Source: Isoetes taiwanensis (taxonomy: Eukaryota > Streptophyta > Lycopodiopsida > Isoetales > Isoetaceae). From it: a stretch of 64,000 bases of DNA. The notes beneath the pieces are model-generated. The model made no database searches, had not been told where the DNA came from, and saw only the letters and a program-made list of their open reading frames with translations. A program made the position numbers and the translations under genes. Of this stretch, positions 31,479 to 41,197 are shown piece after piece; position 1 is the first letter of the stretch, and each line of letters starts with the position of its first letter. The stretch spans positions 42,517,203 through 42,581,202 of the forward strand of contig JAJEKV010000002.1 of the NCBI GenBank assembly GCA_021234155.1, in the 5' to 3' direction.

Positions 31479-32070
31479 GCATGCAGTAAAGAGGCGGACC
31501 AAAACTGTTCTCGCTGCATTTAACGGAGAAAATCTTCTGTGGTAAGCTCATGAAAGTTGAAACTCGTGGATTTTTGCAGGGGCTAAGGAATACTGACGTT
31601 AAGAATTGCAGAAGAAGCTTGGCTGAGGTGCTGCACGAGAATCATAATCTTTTTTTTTTTTTTTGGCTCTGCAAAAGCACGAATTTTCTGATAAAACTGA
31701 AACGAATCATGATATCTTGACAATTTGCCAACAGATAGAAGATAAAAAAGGAGCAAACTTTTAATTTTTCTGAAAATCTTGAAGAGAGGAGTGCTGTCAC
31801 CACTCCAGAAATCCTGAAACTGCAAACTGTACTTGCTGCACTTGAAAAACAGAGTTTTGAGAACAGATTTACGAAATTAAATTTGATCAGCTGGCAAAAT
31901 CATCAGCTGTCTGGAAAAACAAAGGCCTCCAAGCGGATACACAAATCGACTTGGTTGGGCAACTAAGGAAACCTAACAGGGGAAGAATAGTATACAAGAA
32001 GTCGTCAAAACGGGGAAGAATGAGAGCAGCAAGACAACAGCAAACAGCAAGGGTAAAGAAAGTGATCACG

Positions 32071-32094
32071 AGCGAACCCGGCATAACGGCGCCA
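32071..32094 (-). promoter_or_regulatory. Element B primer-binding site
   Basis: Read on the minus strand from one base inside the LTR, the sequence is TGGCGCCGTTATGCCGGG followed by TTCGCT. It resembles the TGGCGCCGTTGCCGGGGA-type sites complementary to plant tRNA-Asp, with a small internal difference. It fixes the orientation of element B as minus. Confidence 0.8.
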
Positions 32095-32095
32095 G

Positions 32096-32432
32096 TGTTA
32101 GTTTGAGTTCTTGGCATACACCCTGCAGCAGCAGTCCATGACTGCTGGATGCTACAAAGCTGCCATGCTCATGATCACAAAACAAGAACAAGACAAACAA
32201 ATATGTACAAAGCATGAAGGAAATGTGGCCAAGTGAGGCTCTCCAAATTTGAGATAAACCTGAGTACATCTGAAGAGGCTCCGGTCTAATATAGTGTAGA
32301 CCGCAAATCTGAGCCCTACATCTAGCTAATCTAAGCCATATACTTAAGTTAACCTAAGCATGCCAAGTGTCAGTCTGCCACCACTGACACCTAATATGTG
32401 CATGCACGATGTTAACCACTAGGTGGTTAACA
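32096..32432 (-). repeat. Element B LTR (right; 5' LTR in its own orientation)
   Basis: 337 bp, with two differences from 18541-18877. It is followed directly by AGCAG and by the resumed coding frame of element A. Confidence 0.95.
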
Positions 32433-32437
32433 AGCAG

Positions 32438-32859
32438 GGTTTGAATTGTTGAAGGAAGCTTTAACAACCGCCCCCGTCTTAACCCTGCCAGATCCAGAGA
32501 AAGACAAGTTGGTGGCGACAGACGCAAGTAAGATAGCCACAGGTGCAGTGCTCATGCAGGAAGAGCGTGTAGTAGCATATGATTCCAGGAAGATGAACGA
32601 TGCCAAAACGCGCTACCCGACCCATGATCAGGAATTGCTTGCAGTTGTCAGGGCATTAAGAATTTGGAGGCACTACCTCTTGGGAAGAAAGTTCCAATTG
32701 GACACAGATCATCAGAGCCTCCAGTATGTATTCACACAGCCACACCTTAACCTGAGGCAGAGAAGGTGGATGGAGTTCCTCGAGGAGTATGACTTTGTTA
32801 TAGTCTACAAGCCGGGGAAGCTCAATGTGGTAGCGGATGCGCTTTCAAGGCACCCCTGA
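32438..32859 (+). CDS. pol: Element A RNase H (resumed after element B)
   Basis: The frame resumes right after the AGCAG duplication with FELLKEALTTAPVLTLPDP. It carries VATDASKIATGAVLMQ, YPTHDQELLAVVRALR, FQLDTDHQSLQYVF and VVADALSRHP. These include the RNase H acidic residues (TDAS, QELL, TDHQ) and the conserved ADALSR end. It is intact within this segment. Confidence 0.9.
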
Positions 32860-33052
32860 CAACTAGAGTGCATTGCAATGCAATTTCGACGCTCTCCATC
32901 GACTTTGGTAAGAAGATTGAAGAGTCCTTGCCAACAGATGTCGATTCAAGGAAGTATGGGCAAGCCTCTCTAGGGAGGCTAGAACAGATAAGGAGCGGGA
33001 AGCCTTCAAACATTATAAGAAAGAAGGCAACCTGTTATACCATAAAGACAAG

Positions 33053-33767
33053 TTGTGCGTGCCCGAATCATCAGGTGCAAGGAAATTGATCCTCCACGAC
33101 ACGCACAACAGTCCAATAGCTGGCCATGCGGGATTCATGAAGACATATTTCAAAGTGCACAGCAGCTATTATTGGCCAGGAATGAAGAAGCAGGTAGCTC
33201 GCTGCATCAAGGAATGTCAGCTATGTCAGCAGACGAAGGCAGAGCAGCTTCGAATTCCAGGGGCATTGGAACCATTAGCAGTGCCGAACGCTAAGTGGGA
33301 GGTCATCAGCATGGACTTCATAACAGGGCTTCCAAGGACAGTAAGAGGGAAGGATGCCTTGATGGTAGTGGTCGACAAGTTGTCGAAGATGGCACATTTT
33401 GTTCCTTGCAGGACCACAGACACCGCTATGGATACAGCGAAGCTCTTCACCAAAGAAATCTTCAGGCTTCATGGCATGCCAAGGGAGATTATCTCCGATA
33501 GGGATCCGAAGTTCATGAGCGCCTTTTGGCAAGACCTCTTTGCGACAATTCAGACGAAGCTATCCATGAGCACGGCCTATCATCCCCAGACGGATGGCCA
33601 AACGGAGCGGACCAACAGGATTTTGGAGGATATGCTACGAAACTATGTCTGGAATAAGCAAGGTATGTGGGAAGAATTTATTCACTTAGTGGAGTTTGCG
33701 TATAATAGCACCAAGCAGGAATCATCCCAAATGTCGCCGTTTATGATCAATTACGGCTACCCATTTA
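33053..33767 (+). CDS. pol: Element A integrase, N-terminal and catalytic domains
   Basis: The HHCC zinc-binding module is complete: HDTHNSPIAGH ... YYWPGMKKQV ... CIKECQLCQQTK. The catalytic triad is also complete: ISMDFITGLP (Asp), EIISDRDPKFMS (Asp) and YHPQTDGQTERTNR (Glu). Integrase inserts the DNA copy into the genome. The segment between RNase H and here (32860-33052) is in shifted frames. The gene is cut by element D after NYGYPF. Across the removed transposon, with one TA, the frame continues as NECLTPDTW at 38072. Confidence 0.9.
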
Positions 33768-34437
33768 GGGCGGATTTGGGGTCTCAAAATGGCCCATATC
33801 TTGGATGCCAGAATTCCACGTCATGTTTCTCGCGACCAATGATGTTTGCGCATTTTTTTCCAAAGTCAGTATTAGTTGGCAAGTAGAAAGAGGAGCAGGC
33901 TTACTTGGCATCCACATGGCGAAATTTCGTAGGACATATTTGTGCATTCATTGCAACCACATTAATGGCCCGCATTTTTCGAAAATCGTATCGCGGACCA
34001 AAATAATGGATACTTTTCCCGCCTACTGTGCACATGCCCACATGCACCAACCACCTTATCAAATTTTGGCACCAAGATTTCCATTGTTCACATTAGCGCC
34101 GCTACGTGCATCCTCTCCGCCTTCGCTCTTCATTTGGAATCCAAGTCTCCAATAGTGTCTATGTTTTTGCGGGGCGAGCATAGAGTTAAGCAACAACGGC
34201 GAGGCGATGTGCGGACAAGCAAACATACGTTACATGCCATGTTTTTACATGCTATCCTTAAGGAAGGGTGACTATGGAGTTACATCGCCGGAGCGACATT
34301 CATACGCAATGAATAGGTAGAACTATAGGGTTCAAAATAAATGCTATGGATAGTATATTGCAAAAAAAAAGCAAAGGGAGGGGGGGAAGGGATTTGAAGA
34401 GGAGGATATTTGCAAATTTGCACCCTCAATAATACAT

Positions 34438-36038
34438 GGATCACACCATGCGAAAATGCATATGCACTTTGTAAATGTGTAGTGAGATTTCGCGTCATGT
34501 GATCCTTGCTTCTTTTTTCTTCCCTCTTCTTGATTTATATTCACTCACTGAATCAAATATTTTTCTTTGGGCTATATTTATCAGATGTCGGGGATTTGAG
34601 ACTAGGGAAAAGCATTACTAGCATCGTTGTTGTCCAACATATGGACATAAGGGACATGCTTTTCCAAGATATACATTCAGGGCAATGGGCATCTAGTTTT
34701 ACGTTGTAAAGTTGTGGGAGCCGAGCTTGAAAGTCGTCCCATGACCTCTTTTAAGCGAATTGTGCAAGCCTTATGAGAATGGTGTCCTTGCAATGAAGAA
34801 ATATTTGATAAGACGTGCATCCAGGGTTGTTGAAAAAATGAGTTACAAAATATTTGCTCCATTAGAGGTGTTTACTAATGCCACGACACAAAAGCTCCAA
34901 AGATATATTGTATAAAATGTCGCTTTCATGAGCCTTTGGATCAGTTAACTCAAAGTGTCACATATGGAAACATTGTCAGGTTTGATAAAATAACATAAAA
35001 ATCTTATTTAATAAAGTTTGGTTGTTGGTAAAGTGTTGGCTTATTGATTAAGTGTTTATTTTGCTTTGGGACCCTCTTTGAAAAAGTTTAGTTCATAAAA
35101 CATAATATAACTTGGAATGATACATATTTTATATGCAAATGGGAGACTATTGATGAGGGACTTGGTGTTATTATCTATTGACAACAAACAAGAAAGTGGA
35201 TCACACCATGCGAATTTAGTATATTCCAACCTTTTAGCTTATACAAAATTCGCTTGGTGTGATCTTTTTGGAAAAAGATGACTTCCTATAGTAAAATTAC
35301 TTTGATTATCTTTTAATAAAAGAAATATATATGTGTCTTATTTGAAGTTAAGTGTGGATATGTGACGTGCTCATTTATTGATAAAGTGTTTGCTTTTTGA
35401 AAAAGGCTAATAACTTTATGTACTACTAGAGTTGGTAAAGTATTTTAGATGCAAATAGGATGCTTGATGTGATCCTTCTTAAAAAAAGATATGCTCTTTG
35501 AAAAGGACTAATAACTTTATGCACTTAGGGTGGTAAAGCATTAAATGAGAAGGGGTACTTGTGTTTAATTTTAATTTGACAACAAATAAGAAAGTGGATC
35601 ACACGATGCGAATTTAGTGTGTTCCATTTTTGTTGCATATATACTATTCGCTTGGTGTGATCCTTCTTGAAAAATAATATGCTCTTTGAAAAGGGATAAT
35701 GACTTATGTACTTAAGAGTGGTAAAGCATTTTAGATACAAATAGGAATGAGTACTTGTGTTTAATTTTAATTTGACAACAAATAAGAAAGTGGATCACAC
35801 CATGCGAATTTAGTGTGTCCCTTTTTTTTGCATATGTATTATGCACTTGGTGTGATCCATCTTGAAAAAAAAAATAGCTTTCAAGTAAAAGGAAAGAAAG
35901 AAATATCATATTTAAAGTGTAAAGTGTTAGTATGTAAAGTGTTGGTTTATTAAAATACTATTTGTTTATGCTAAGTTGTAAGTTCAATATTTGTGTTCCT
36001 ATTTACGTTTTTATGCAAAGATCACACCAGGCGAATCC
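34438..36038. repeat. Hairpin-bearing repeats of element D (left group)
   Basis: Hairpins of 67-68 bp at 34438-34505, 35198-35264, 35596-35663 and 35792-35858 pair GGATCACACCATGCGAA with TTCGCTTGGTGTGATCC. Half copies lie near 35458-35480 and 36019-36038. The last two full copies are part of a 196-bp tandem unit that includes TTTGACAACAAATAAGAAAG before the hairpin and CTCTTTGAAAAGG after it. Confidence 0.9.
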
Positions 36039-36530
36039 TCTTTAAACAAGGATGGTTTTGACCTTCAATGTTCATAAATTTTATGAATGTTTGCATATAA
36101 GAATGTCACATATCATATTTTCTTAAAAAATGGTCATCAAATGGATAACTAGTCAAAGAGTTCTTCTGCTACTTAAAGAGTTTCAAGACTCATTTTTGCT
36201 ATAATTTAAATAGCAATAGATTTTTAAAGGAATCTGTTGTGAAAAGTCTTCTTGTATACAATTGCCTACATTCATCCAATTCAGCTCTATTCACACAATT
36301 GCCTACACTAGCTGCCCTTGTCATATACACAAATCCTATAAGCACCAAAACATGTAAAGTAAAAAAACAAGTTAAGTATTCAAATGGAATTAGAAGCAAA
36401 AACTTTTTACATTCAAAATTTTTTATGGCCGTATGGCTTTACATCAGAACATCATTTTGTAAATTTAAATGCCCGGAGGCTTCAACTATTCACAACAAAA
36501 AAGCCCGGAGGCTTGAAGTCATATGGTAAG

Positions 36531-36580
36531 AAGCTGGAGGCAAGCTGGAGGCTAAGCTGGAGGCAAGCTGGAGGCTAAGA
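36531..36580. repeat. GCTGGAGGC(A/T)A tandem repeat
   Basis: Four to five copies of AAGCTGGAGGC or TAAGCTGGAGGC follow each other. A related word, CCCGGAGGCTT, occurs twice just before them. Confidence 0.7.
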
Positions 36581-36620
36581 ACAAGGAAAAAAAAAAAGAG
36601 GTGCTCTGCCCTAACAAATT

Positions 36621-37053
36621 TCATTCATCTGCTTCACCATCTGCAAAACAAAAAAATAAGAAATAACTGTTAGTTGAATGCTTAAGAAAAGAAAGAAAAC
36701 ATGCATGTACCATTTAGGAACGCCATGAGCTCCTCGAAGTCAGCGGATTCGTCTTCAACTTCTTCATCTTCTTCATCATCTTCGGCTTCTTCTCCTTCGG
36801 TAGACCACTCATTCTCTGAAGAATCTCCTTCCCAGCCTTCAAGAACACCTGTGATGAACTCCTGCTCCGAAATTTCCTCTGATTCCTCAATCTCTGATTC
36901 CTCATCAGAGGAATCAGAGGAATCAGAGGAATCGGAAGCATTCAAAGCAAGAACCGTGGGCAGCGGAGGGAACAGCGGAGGGAACACCTCTTCCAGCCGT
37001 AATAGGCGCCTCTTGGAGGACACCTCCGGCTCTTCCGTAGCCGATCTCTTCAT
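36621..37053 (-). CDS. Spliced acidic protein with putative nuclear signal in element D (120 aa)
   Basis: Exon 1 (37053-36711) starts MKRSATEEPEVSSKRRLLRL, with two basic clusters spaced like a bipartite nuclear signal. It then has a Pro-rich turn (FPPLFPPLP) and long Ser/Asp/Glu stretches (SDSSDSSDSSDEESEIEESE, EDDEEDEEVEDES). It ends FEELMAFLN. A 70-bp intron (36710-36641) has a GTACAT donor and a TTTGTTTTGCAG acceptor. Exon 2 (36640-36621) adds DGEADE and a stop, in phase. I do not recognise the family. The frame is open, the splice sites are good and the tail stays acidic, all of which support a real gene. It could be an element accessory protein or a captured host gene. A hairpin copy lies about 410 bp upstream of its ATG. 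Confidence 0.6.
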
Positions 37054-37248
37054 GGCGATGGACTAACGAAATTGGGCGAAGGATCTAGCGAAGATTGGGC
37101 GGAGAATGGGGGGAGAATGGGCGCCAACTAGGCTGGAATAGATATAGGCTGGATTAGACGTGAAAATCGTAGGAATGATTCGAATTCCAGTCCTATCAAC
37201 CATCATTACATGCCATTATGTGCATGTCTCGAAATTTGAGCCATATCC

Positions 37249-37320
37249 AATATCTTCCTTTTTTAACCTTATTCCTAAAATATCCAATATCTTCCTTTTT
37301 TAACCTTATTCCTAAACCTA
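37249..37320. repeat. Direct repeat CCAATATCTTCCTTTTTTAA
   Basis: Two adjacent copies of a unit reading CCAATATCTTCCTTTTTTAACCT... about 35 bp long. Confidence 0.7.
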
Positions 37321-37464
37321 TATGATTTGAGTTTAACCTGAAAATGAACACCGATATAATTCGAATTTAATACTATGTTGATAATTGGGATTTAAAAAAA
37401 AAACACGTGCCGACCTCACTTGTGTTTAAGTTCAATTTGACAACAAGCAACTTCCATACTGCGT

Positions 37465-37531
37465 GGATCGCACGGCGCGAAATGAAGGTGTACAATTTGT
37501 ATGCCCCAACACAATTCGCTTTGTGTGAGCC
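37465..37531. repeat. Hairpin repeat of element D (right copy)
   Basis: GGATCGCACGGCGCGAA pairs with TTCGCTTTGTGTGAGCC. The preceding GTGTTTAAGTTCAATTTGAC matches the lead of the left-group units, so this is a distant copy of the same 196-bp unit near the right end. Confidence 0.8.
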
Positions 37532-38069
37532 GAACGTCCGTACTAACCTCGTTTTTGAAATTTGCAACGTGCATATGGAAATCGAAAAGTCCATTCTCCT
37601 ACAATCCATGCTTTTATACATTAAGCAAATTCAAATTTCGAATTGTAGGGGGCGGGAAGCCTGTATTAGGATGAAGTAAAGATCCCGGTTAAGGCGCAGC
37701 CGGAGCGCCTCGAAATGAAAGTCTGATCTGATACAAAGCTTCAACCTACACATTCAAATTTTGAAATGTAGAAGGCGGTGACGCGCACGCTTGGTATCTG
37801 ACAAACCAAGAGCCACTGTCATGAGTTGCCGGTATGCTATAATGCAAGTGGCTTTTTAGAAGCGCCACGTGTTGTATCAGTCTGTCTGACAACCAACAGA
37901 ATTAAATACATATGGCACCATGAATGTGTGATCCCCTTATTCCGGGAGAATATTCCAAGCAAATCTGTAATTATGAGAGTTTGGTATCCTAGGTGGCATG
38001 GGAAAAAAGGAGCGGAAATATGACGTGGAATGGCTGATAGGAGGCTGTTTTGAGACCCCAAATCCGCCC

Positions 38070-38721
38070 TAATGAATGCCTAACTCCAGACACTTGGCAC
38101 AACCCCGTGTCAAAAGTAGAAGTTTCGCAGCAGATGTTGGCCGATATGCAGCAGCTGGTGGAAGAAGTTCGAGGATATCTTCTGGCAGCAAGGAGTCGAC
38201 AAAAGAGCATCGCCGACAAGCATCGGACAGTCAGGGAGTTCGAAGTTGGCGACAACGTGTGGCTCAAGATCAAAGTGAAGCAGGCGAAGCTCCGCATCGG
38301 AAATTGTAAGAAGCTTGCTCCAAGGTGGGCTGGACCTTTCAGAATAGTCAAGAGAGTAGGTAATCAATCCTATAAGTTAGACTTGCCAGCACACCTTAAG
38401 ATTCATAAAGTCTTCCACGTGAGTTTGTTGAAGAAGCATACTCCAAATCCAGACGAAGTCCTGGACACTCCAACGTTGTTGGAAATGACGGAGAAGCAGC
38501 TGGAAATAGTTCCAGAATTGATTCTTGATAAAGCTTTCAAGAAAACAAGGAGGTCGGAGTTTCTCCAATATTTGGTTAAGTGGAAACACTTGCCGGTGGA
38601 AGACGCGACGTGGGTACTCAAGAAGAATCTATTGAAGCAGTACCCACAGTTTATGGAGCAATGGGATGGCAAGGTCATCTCCGAAGAAATCGGCTCAGGC
38701 ATGTCGATTTGTGTAGATTAA
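38070..38721 (+). CDS. pol: Element A integrase C-terminus and chromodomain
   Basis: The frame continues from 33767 as NECLTPDTWHNPVSKVEVSQ. It carries the integrase C-terminal module (FEVGDNVWLKIK, KLAPRWAGPFRIVKRVG, YKLDLPAHLKIHKVFHVSLL) and then a chromodomain, RSEFLQYLVKWKHLPVEDATWV. It ends with a stop at 38719-38721. Chromodomains of chromoviruses bind chromatin marks and guide integration. Combined with the histone-like gene upstream, the same element carries a possible histone and a possible histone reader. Confidence 0.9.
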
Positions 38722-39564
38722 TTCTATGTATAGTTAAGATTAATCTACGCATGCAACCTATGCTAGGTATGGGTTGCATGCGTTGTTACCGATGATGAGA
38801 CTACTACGGTGATCTCTAGGGCGTGGTGTAATGTCAATGTAGGCATGCATGACCGCGTTTCCGCTTGGACGAGTGGAAGGTAGATTAGAAAGTCTACTTC
38901 TGTCCCACGGAAGTAGACGACCTCGAGAGAAAGAAGGTTATTGAGGAATGCATTGATAGGAAAGGCACCTCTAGTCCCATATATGCATTGATAGGAGGAA
39001 TTTGTCCTTCACGCCCCATATACGGGAAGGACCCTATCCTCCACGCTGGGCAACTAAAGGTGTAGGCATGAGTGGCATATAGGCATGATAGGACACTGTC
39101 TCCACGGCCACGATGGAAGAAGCATCCTCTTTCTACGCCGGGAGATTAGCCATGCATTCATGTAGATAGGTGGGGTGGTCACCATATAACCAAAATTTTT
39201 ACTAATAATTAAAATGGTACTAACGTAGTGTCGACCTGCAGGCCAATAGAGCGCTCCGGAGGGCAAGGAGGTCGAGCTACGAAGACTTGCAACACAAATT
39301 TTGTCGGAATGTGTTGCAAGGAATGAAGAGTACCTCGAACGTTAATTATATATATGAAATATTAAAATTTTGATAAACTAAATTGTCGTGATAAGTAAAT
39401 TATTGAGTAACTTGTTTAAGGATGTTACGAATTGATAAGTTAATTCATAAGATAATGGCGTAATAATGATTTAAAAATATTACCTTAAGGTAATCTTAAT
39501 AAATGTGTAAGTATTATAGTAGTATATTGTATGCATCAGGGTGATTGCAGGTTAGGAAGATTCC
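38722..39564. other. Element A region between pol and the 3' LTR, no gene seen
   Basis: A repeated word GCATTGATAGGA occurs near 38950 and 38985, with several CACGCC(C/G)(C/G) words. The sequence becomes AT-rich after 39320. No open frame has a recognised domain. Confidence 0.5.
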
Positions 39565-39617
39565 AAGGTGGGGAGACCCACGATGCTGCGGACAGCATCA
39601 TTTCAAGGTGGGGAGAA
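39565..39617 (+). promoter_or_regulatory. Element A polypurine tract, duplicated around a hairpin
   Basis: AAGGTGGGGAGA occurs at 39565-39576 and again at 39605-39616, the second directly before the 3' LTR. Between them is a perfect 7-bp hairpin, GATGCTG-CGGA-CAGCATC (39582-39599). Confidence 0.85.
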
Positions 39618-41197
39618 TGTGACGTTCCAGCACAGTATACGGTCCCAGGACGTATACTGTACTGCCTCGTCACGCGTACACGCCACTCCGACTGACGTGT
39701 ACGCCGACGTGTAGCCAGGCGGGTAGCCCCTAGGGGGCAACTTGCAAGGTATGTGTATGTGCATTTATTAATGTGCACATTTACCAATGTGCACATTTAT
39801 TAAGGTGCACACCTTTCCATGTGGATACATTTATGCCACCTAGCCATTAAAGGCAAGTGGGCCATTCCCAATTATTCCACATGTCTAAAAGGATAATTGG
39901 AAACCCTAGCCCTAACCCCTTGTCTATTTAGGTAGGAGGAAACCCTAACTTGCCATTTCGTCCATAGGGTTCTAGAGCTCTGTTTTGGCTGCTCCAGGAG
40001 TCAAAACCGCCTCCCAGACTCTGTCTGAGCGAATTGCACCATTAGTTTTCCTTGATTCAAGCAGTTCAGCAGGATGGTCGAACTCAGAGCAGGAGGAGCG
40101 AGCCAAGGATCAGGTATTTGGTCGATTTAATAGCCTAAACCGTTTCCAGTCATTGTATCAGTAGGTTTAGCATATTAAATCGCCCATAGCAGCCATCTAG
40201 ATCCCCAGATACCAGACTCTAACTAAATAACCTAACTCTATGATATAGATTAGATCTAGTTCTTTAGTTCTTCTGTGATGTATATGGATGATGTATCTCT
40301 GTGAACTCCTTGTATTGGGAAGGGGGGTAGAGACCTCAAGCCTAGTAGTTGATGCTCCTAGTTAGCCTCTCTAGCACACTGTAGATTCGGCCTGTGTACA
40401 AGAACCACACCGGGTTGTGGGTGAAAGGGCCAGACTGGCTTAGAAGGAGGTTCGTGTTCTGACTCTTGAACAATCCCTCTGGTGTGTAAGGCCTACCGGG
40501 GATCATTGTAGACTAGGTCTAATGCCTTGCCACTGAGTGCGGGCAAGGCATGGGCTCGACACCCGTGGGGTGATGCGTCACTCTCTAGTGGGTTCAAGTC
40601 GAATAAGGGCAGTGGCCCTCTAGTCACCTTGAGTCAACACGGATACCTCTGGTGGGAGTGATCCCTACCTGCCCCAACGGAACTGGGGAGATGCAACCCA
40701 GGAGTAGCCCCTTTGGCTATGCATCCGGCGGCTACAGTCAGGTCCCAACACTTTTCAACCTACTCTGCAAAGTGTGCACAGGAGGGGCGGATGGAGTGGA
40801 CAACCCTATGCCATGTTCTTATGCCAGCCAAATCCATTGCCATGAATTATGTCTCCAATGAACTCTGGAGACCCAAGCCGTCAGTCATCCCTTCGAGTCT
40901 GAGCCTTGGGTAGGATTCCCATATGTATTGTGCTGATCTTTGTCTATGCAGATGTTGATGGACCACCCTTCAAGGTGGATATGTGATGATATTGTATACT
41001 GACATGTATGTTTACGCTTCCGCAGCTAGGTAGGCCCTGAGGGAGACGGGGTAAAATGACCCCTTCACTCTCCCCACTGGGACTCGTTACGGGTACAGTG
41101 ACATGTGGAGGGCCCTGTATCAGTATGGAGCTGGTATGGGGGATGAACTCATGTTTGTATACGGTGAGTGCACCGTATATGAGTAGGGGACGTCACA
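39618..41197 (+). repeat. Element A 3' LTR
   Basis: 1580 bp, TGTGACGTT to CGTCACA, about 2 percent different from 9741-11323, followed by the CATAT duplication. Confidence 0.95.

Larger units (their letters stand above)
18541..32432 (-). mobile_element. Element B: short non-autonomous LTR element, minus orientation, hosting element C
   Basis: The ends are 337-bp LTRs at 18541-18877 and 32096-32432 with only two differences seen. A perfect AGCAG duplication lies at 18536-18540 and 32433-32437. Orientation is minus: next to the left LTR is a polypurine tract on the minus strand (AGGGGGAGGCAG, 18878-18889). Next to the right LTR, also on the minus strand, is TGGCGCCGTTATGCCGGG, resembling the tRNA-Asp-type primer sites of Tat/Athila elements. 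Without element C it is about 2.8 kb. I see no gag or pol domain, so it must depend on another element. Confidence 0.9.
33768..38069. mobile_element. Element D: DNA transposon with TA target duplication
   Basis: The ends are inverted copies of GGGCGGATTTGGGGTCTC plus AAAA. A weaker second match, ATTCCACGTCAT(A/G)TTTC, lies about 20 bp further in, on both sides. TA flanks it (33766-33767 and 38070-38071). Removing the element and one TA restores A's integrase frame exactly, which proves the boundaries. A TA duplication points to the Tc1/mariner group or another TA-targeting family, but I find no transposase in its 4302 bp. The interior is AT-rich with hairpin-bearing subterminal repeats and one spliced acidic gene. 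Direction is undefined. Confidence 0.9.
9741..41197 (+). mobile_element. Element A: large chromodomain Ty3/gypsy retrotransposon with accessory genes
   Basis: The element is bounded by 1583- and 1580-bp LTRs (TGTGACGTT ... CATCACA/CGTCACA) and a perfect 5-bp duplication CATAT at 9736-9740 and 41198-41202. It has an initiator-Met tRNA primer site, a polypurine tract, gag, protease, reverse transcriptase, RNase H, integrase and a chromodomain, so it is a chromovirus. It totals 31,457 bp, but elements B (with C inside) and D are inserted in its pol; without them it is about 13.3 kb. Two accessory genes sit between the primer site and gag, the first a histone H3-like protein. By eye I count about 30 differences between the LTRs, near 2 percent. 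It lies inside a MULE transposase pseudogene on the opposite strand. This copy is dead: pol has a frame change, two in-frame UAGs and two insertions. Confidence 0.95.

Noticed and set aside
18541-32432. Element B as a plus-strand element with its PBS at the left
   Set aside because: The left interior begins with a polypyrimidine run (a PPT on the minus strand), and the tRNA-like primer site lies by the right LTR on the minus strand, so orientation is minus.
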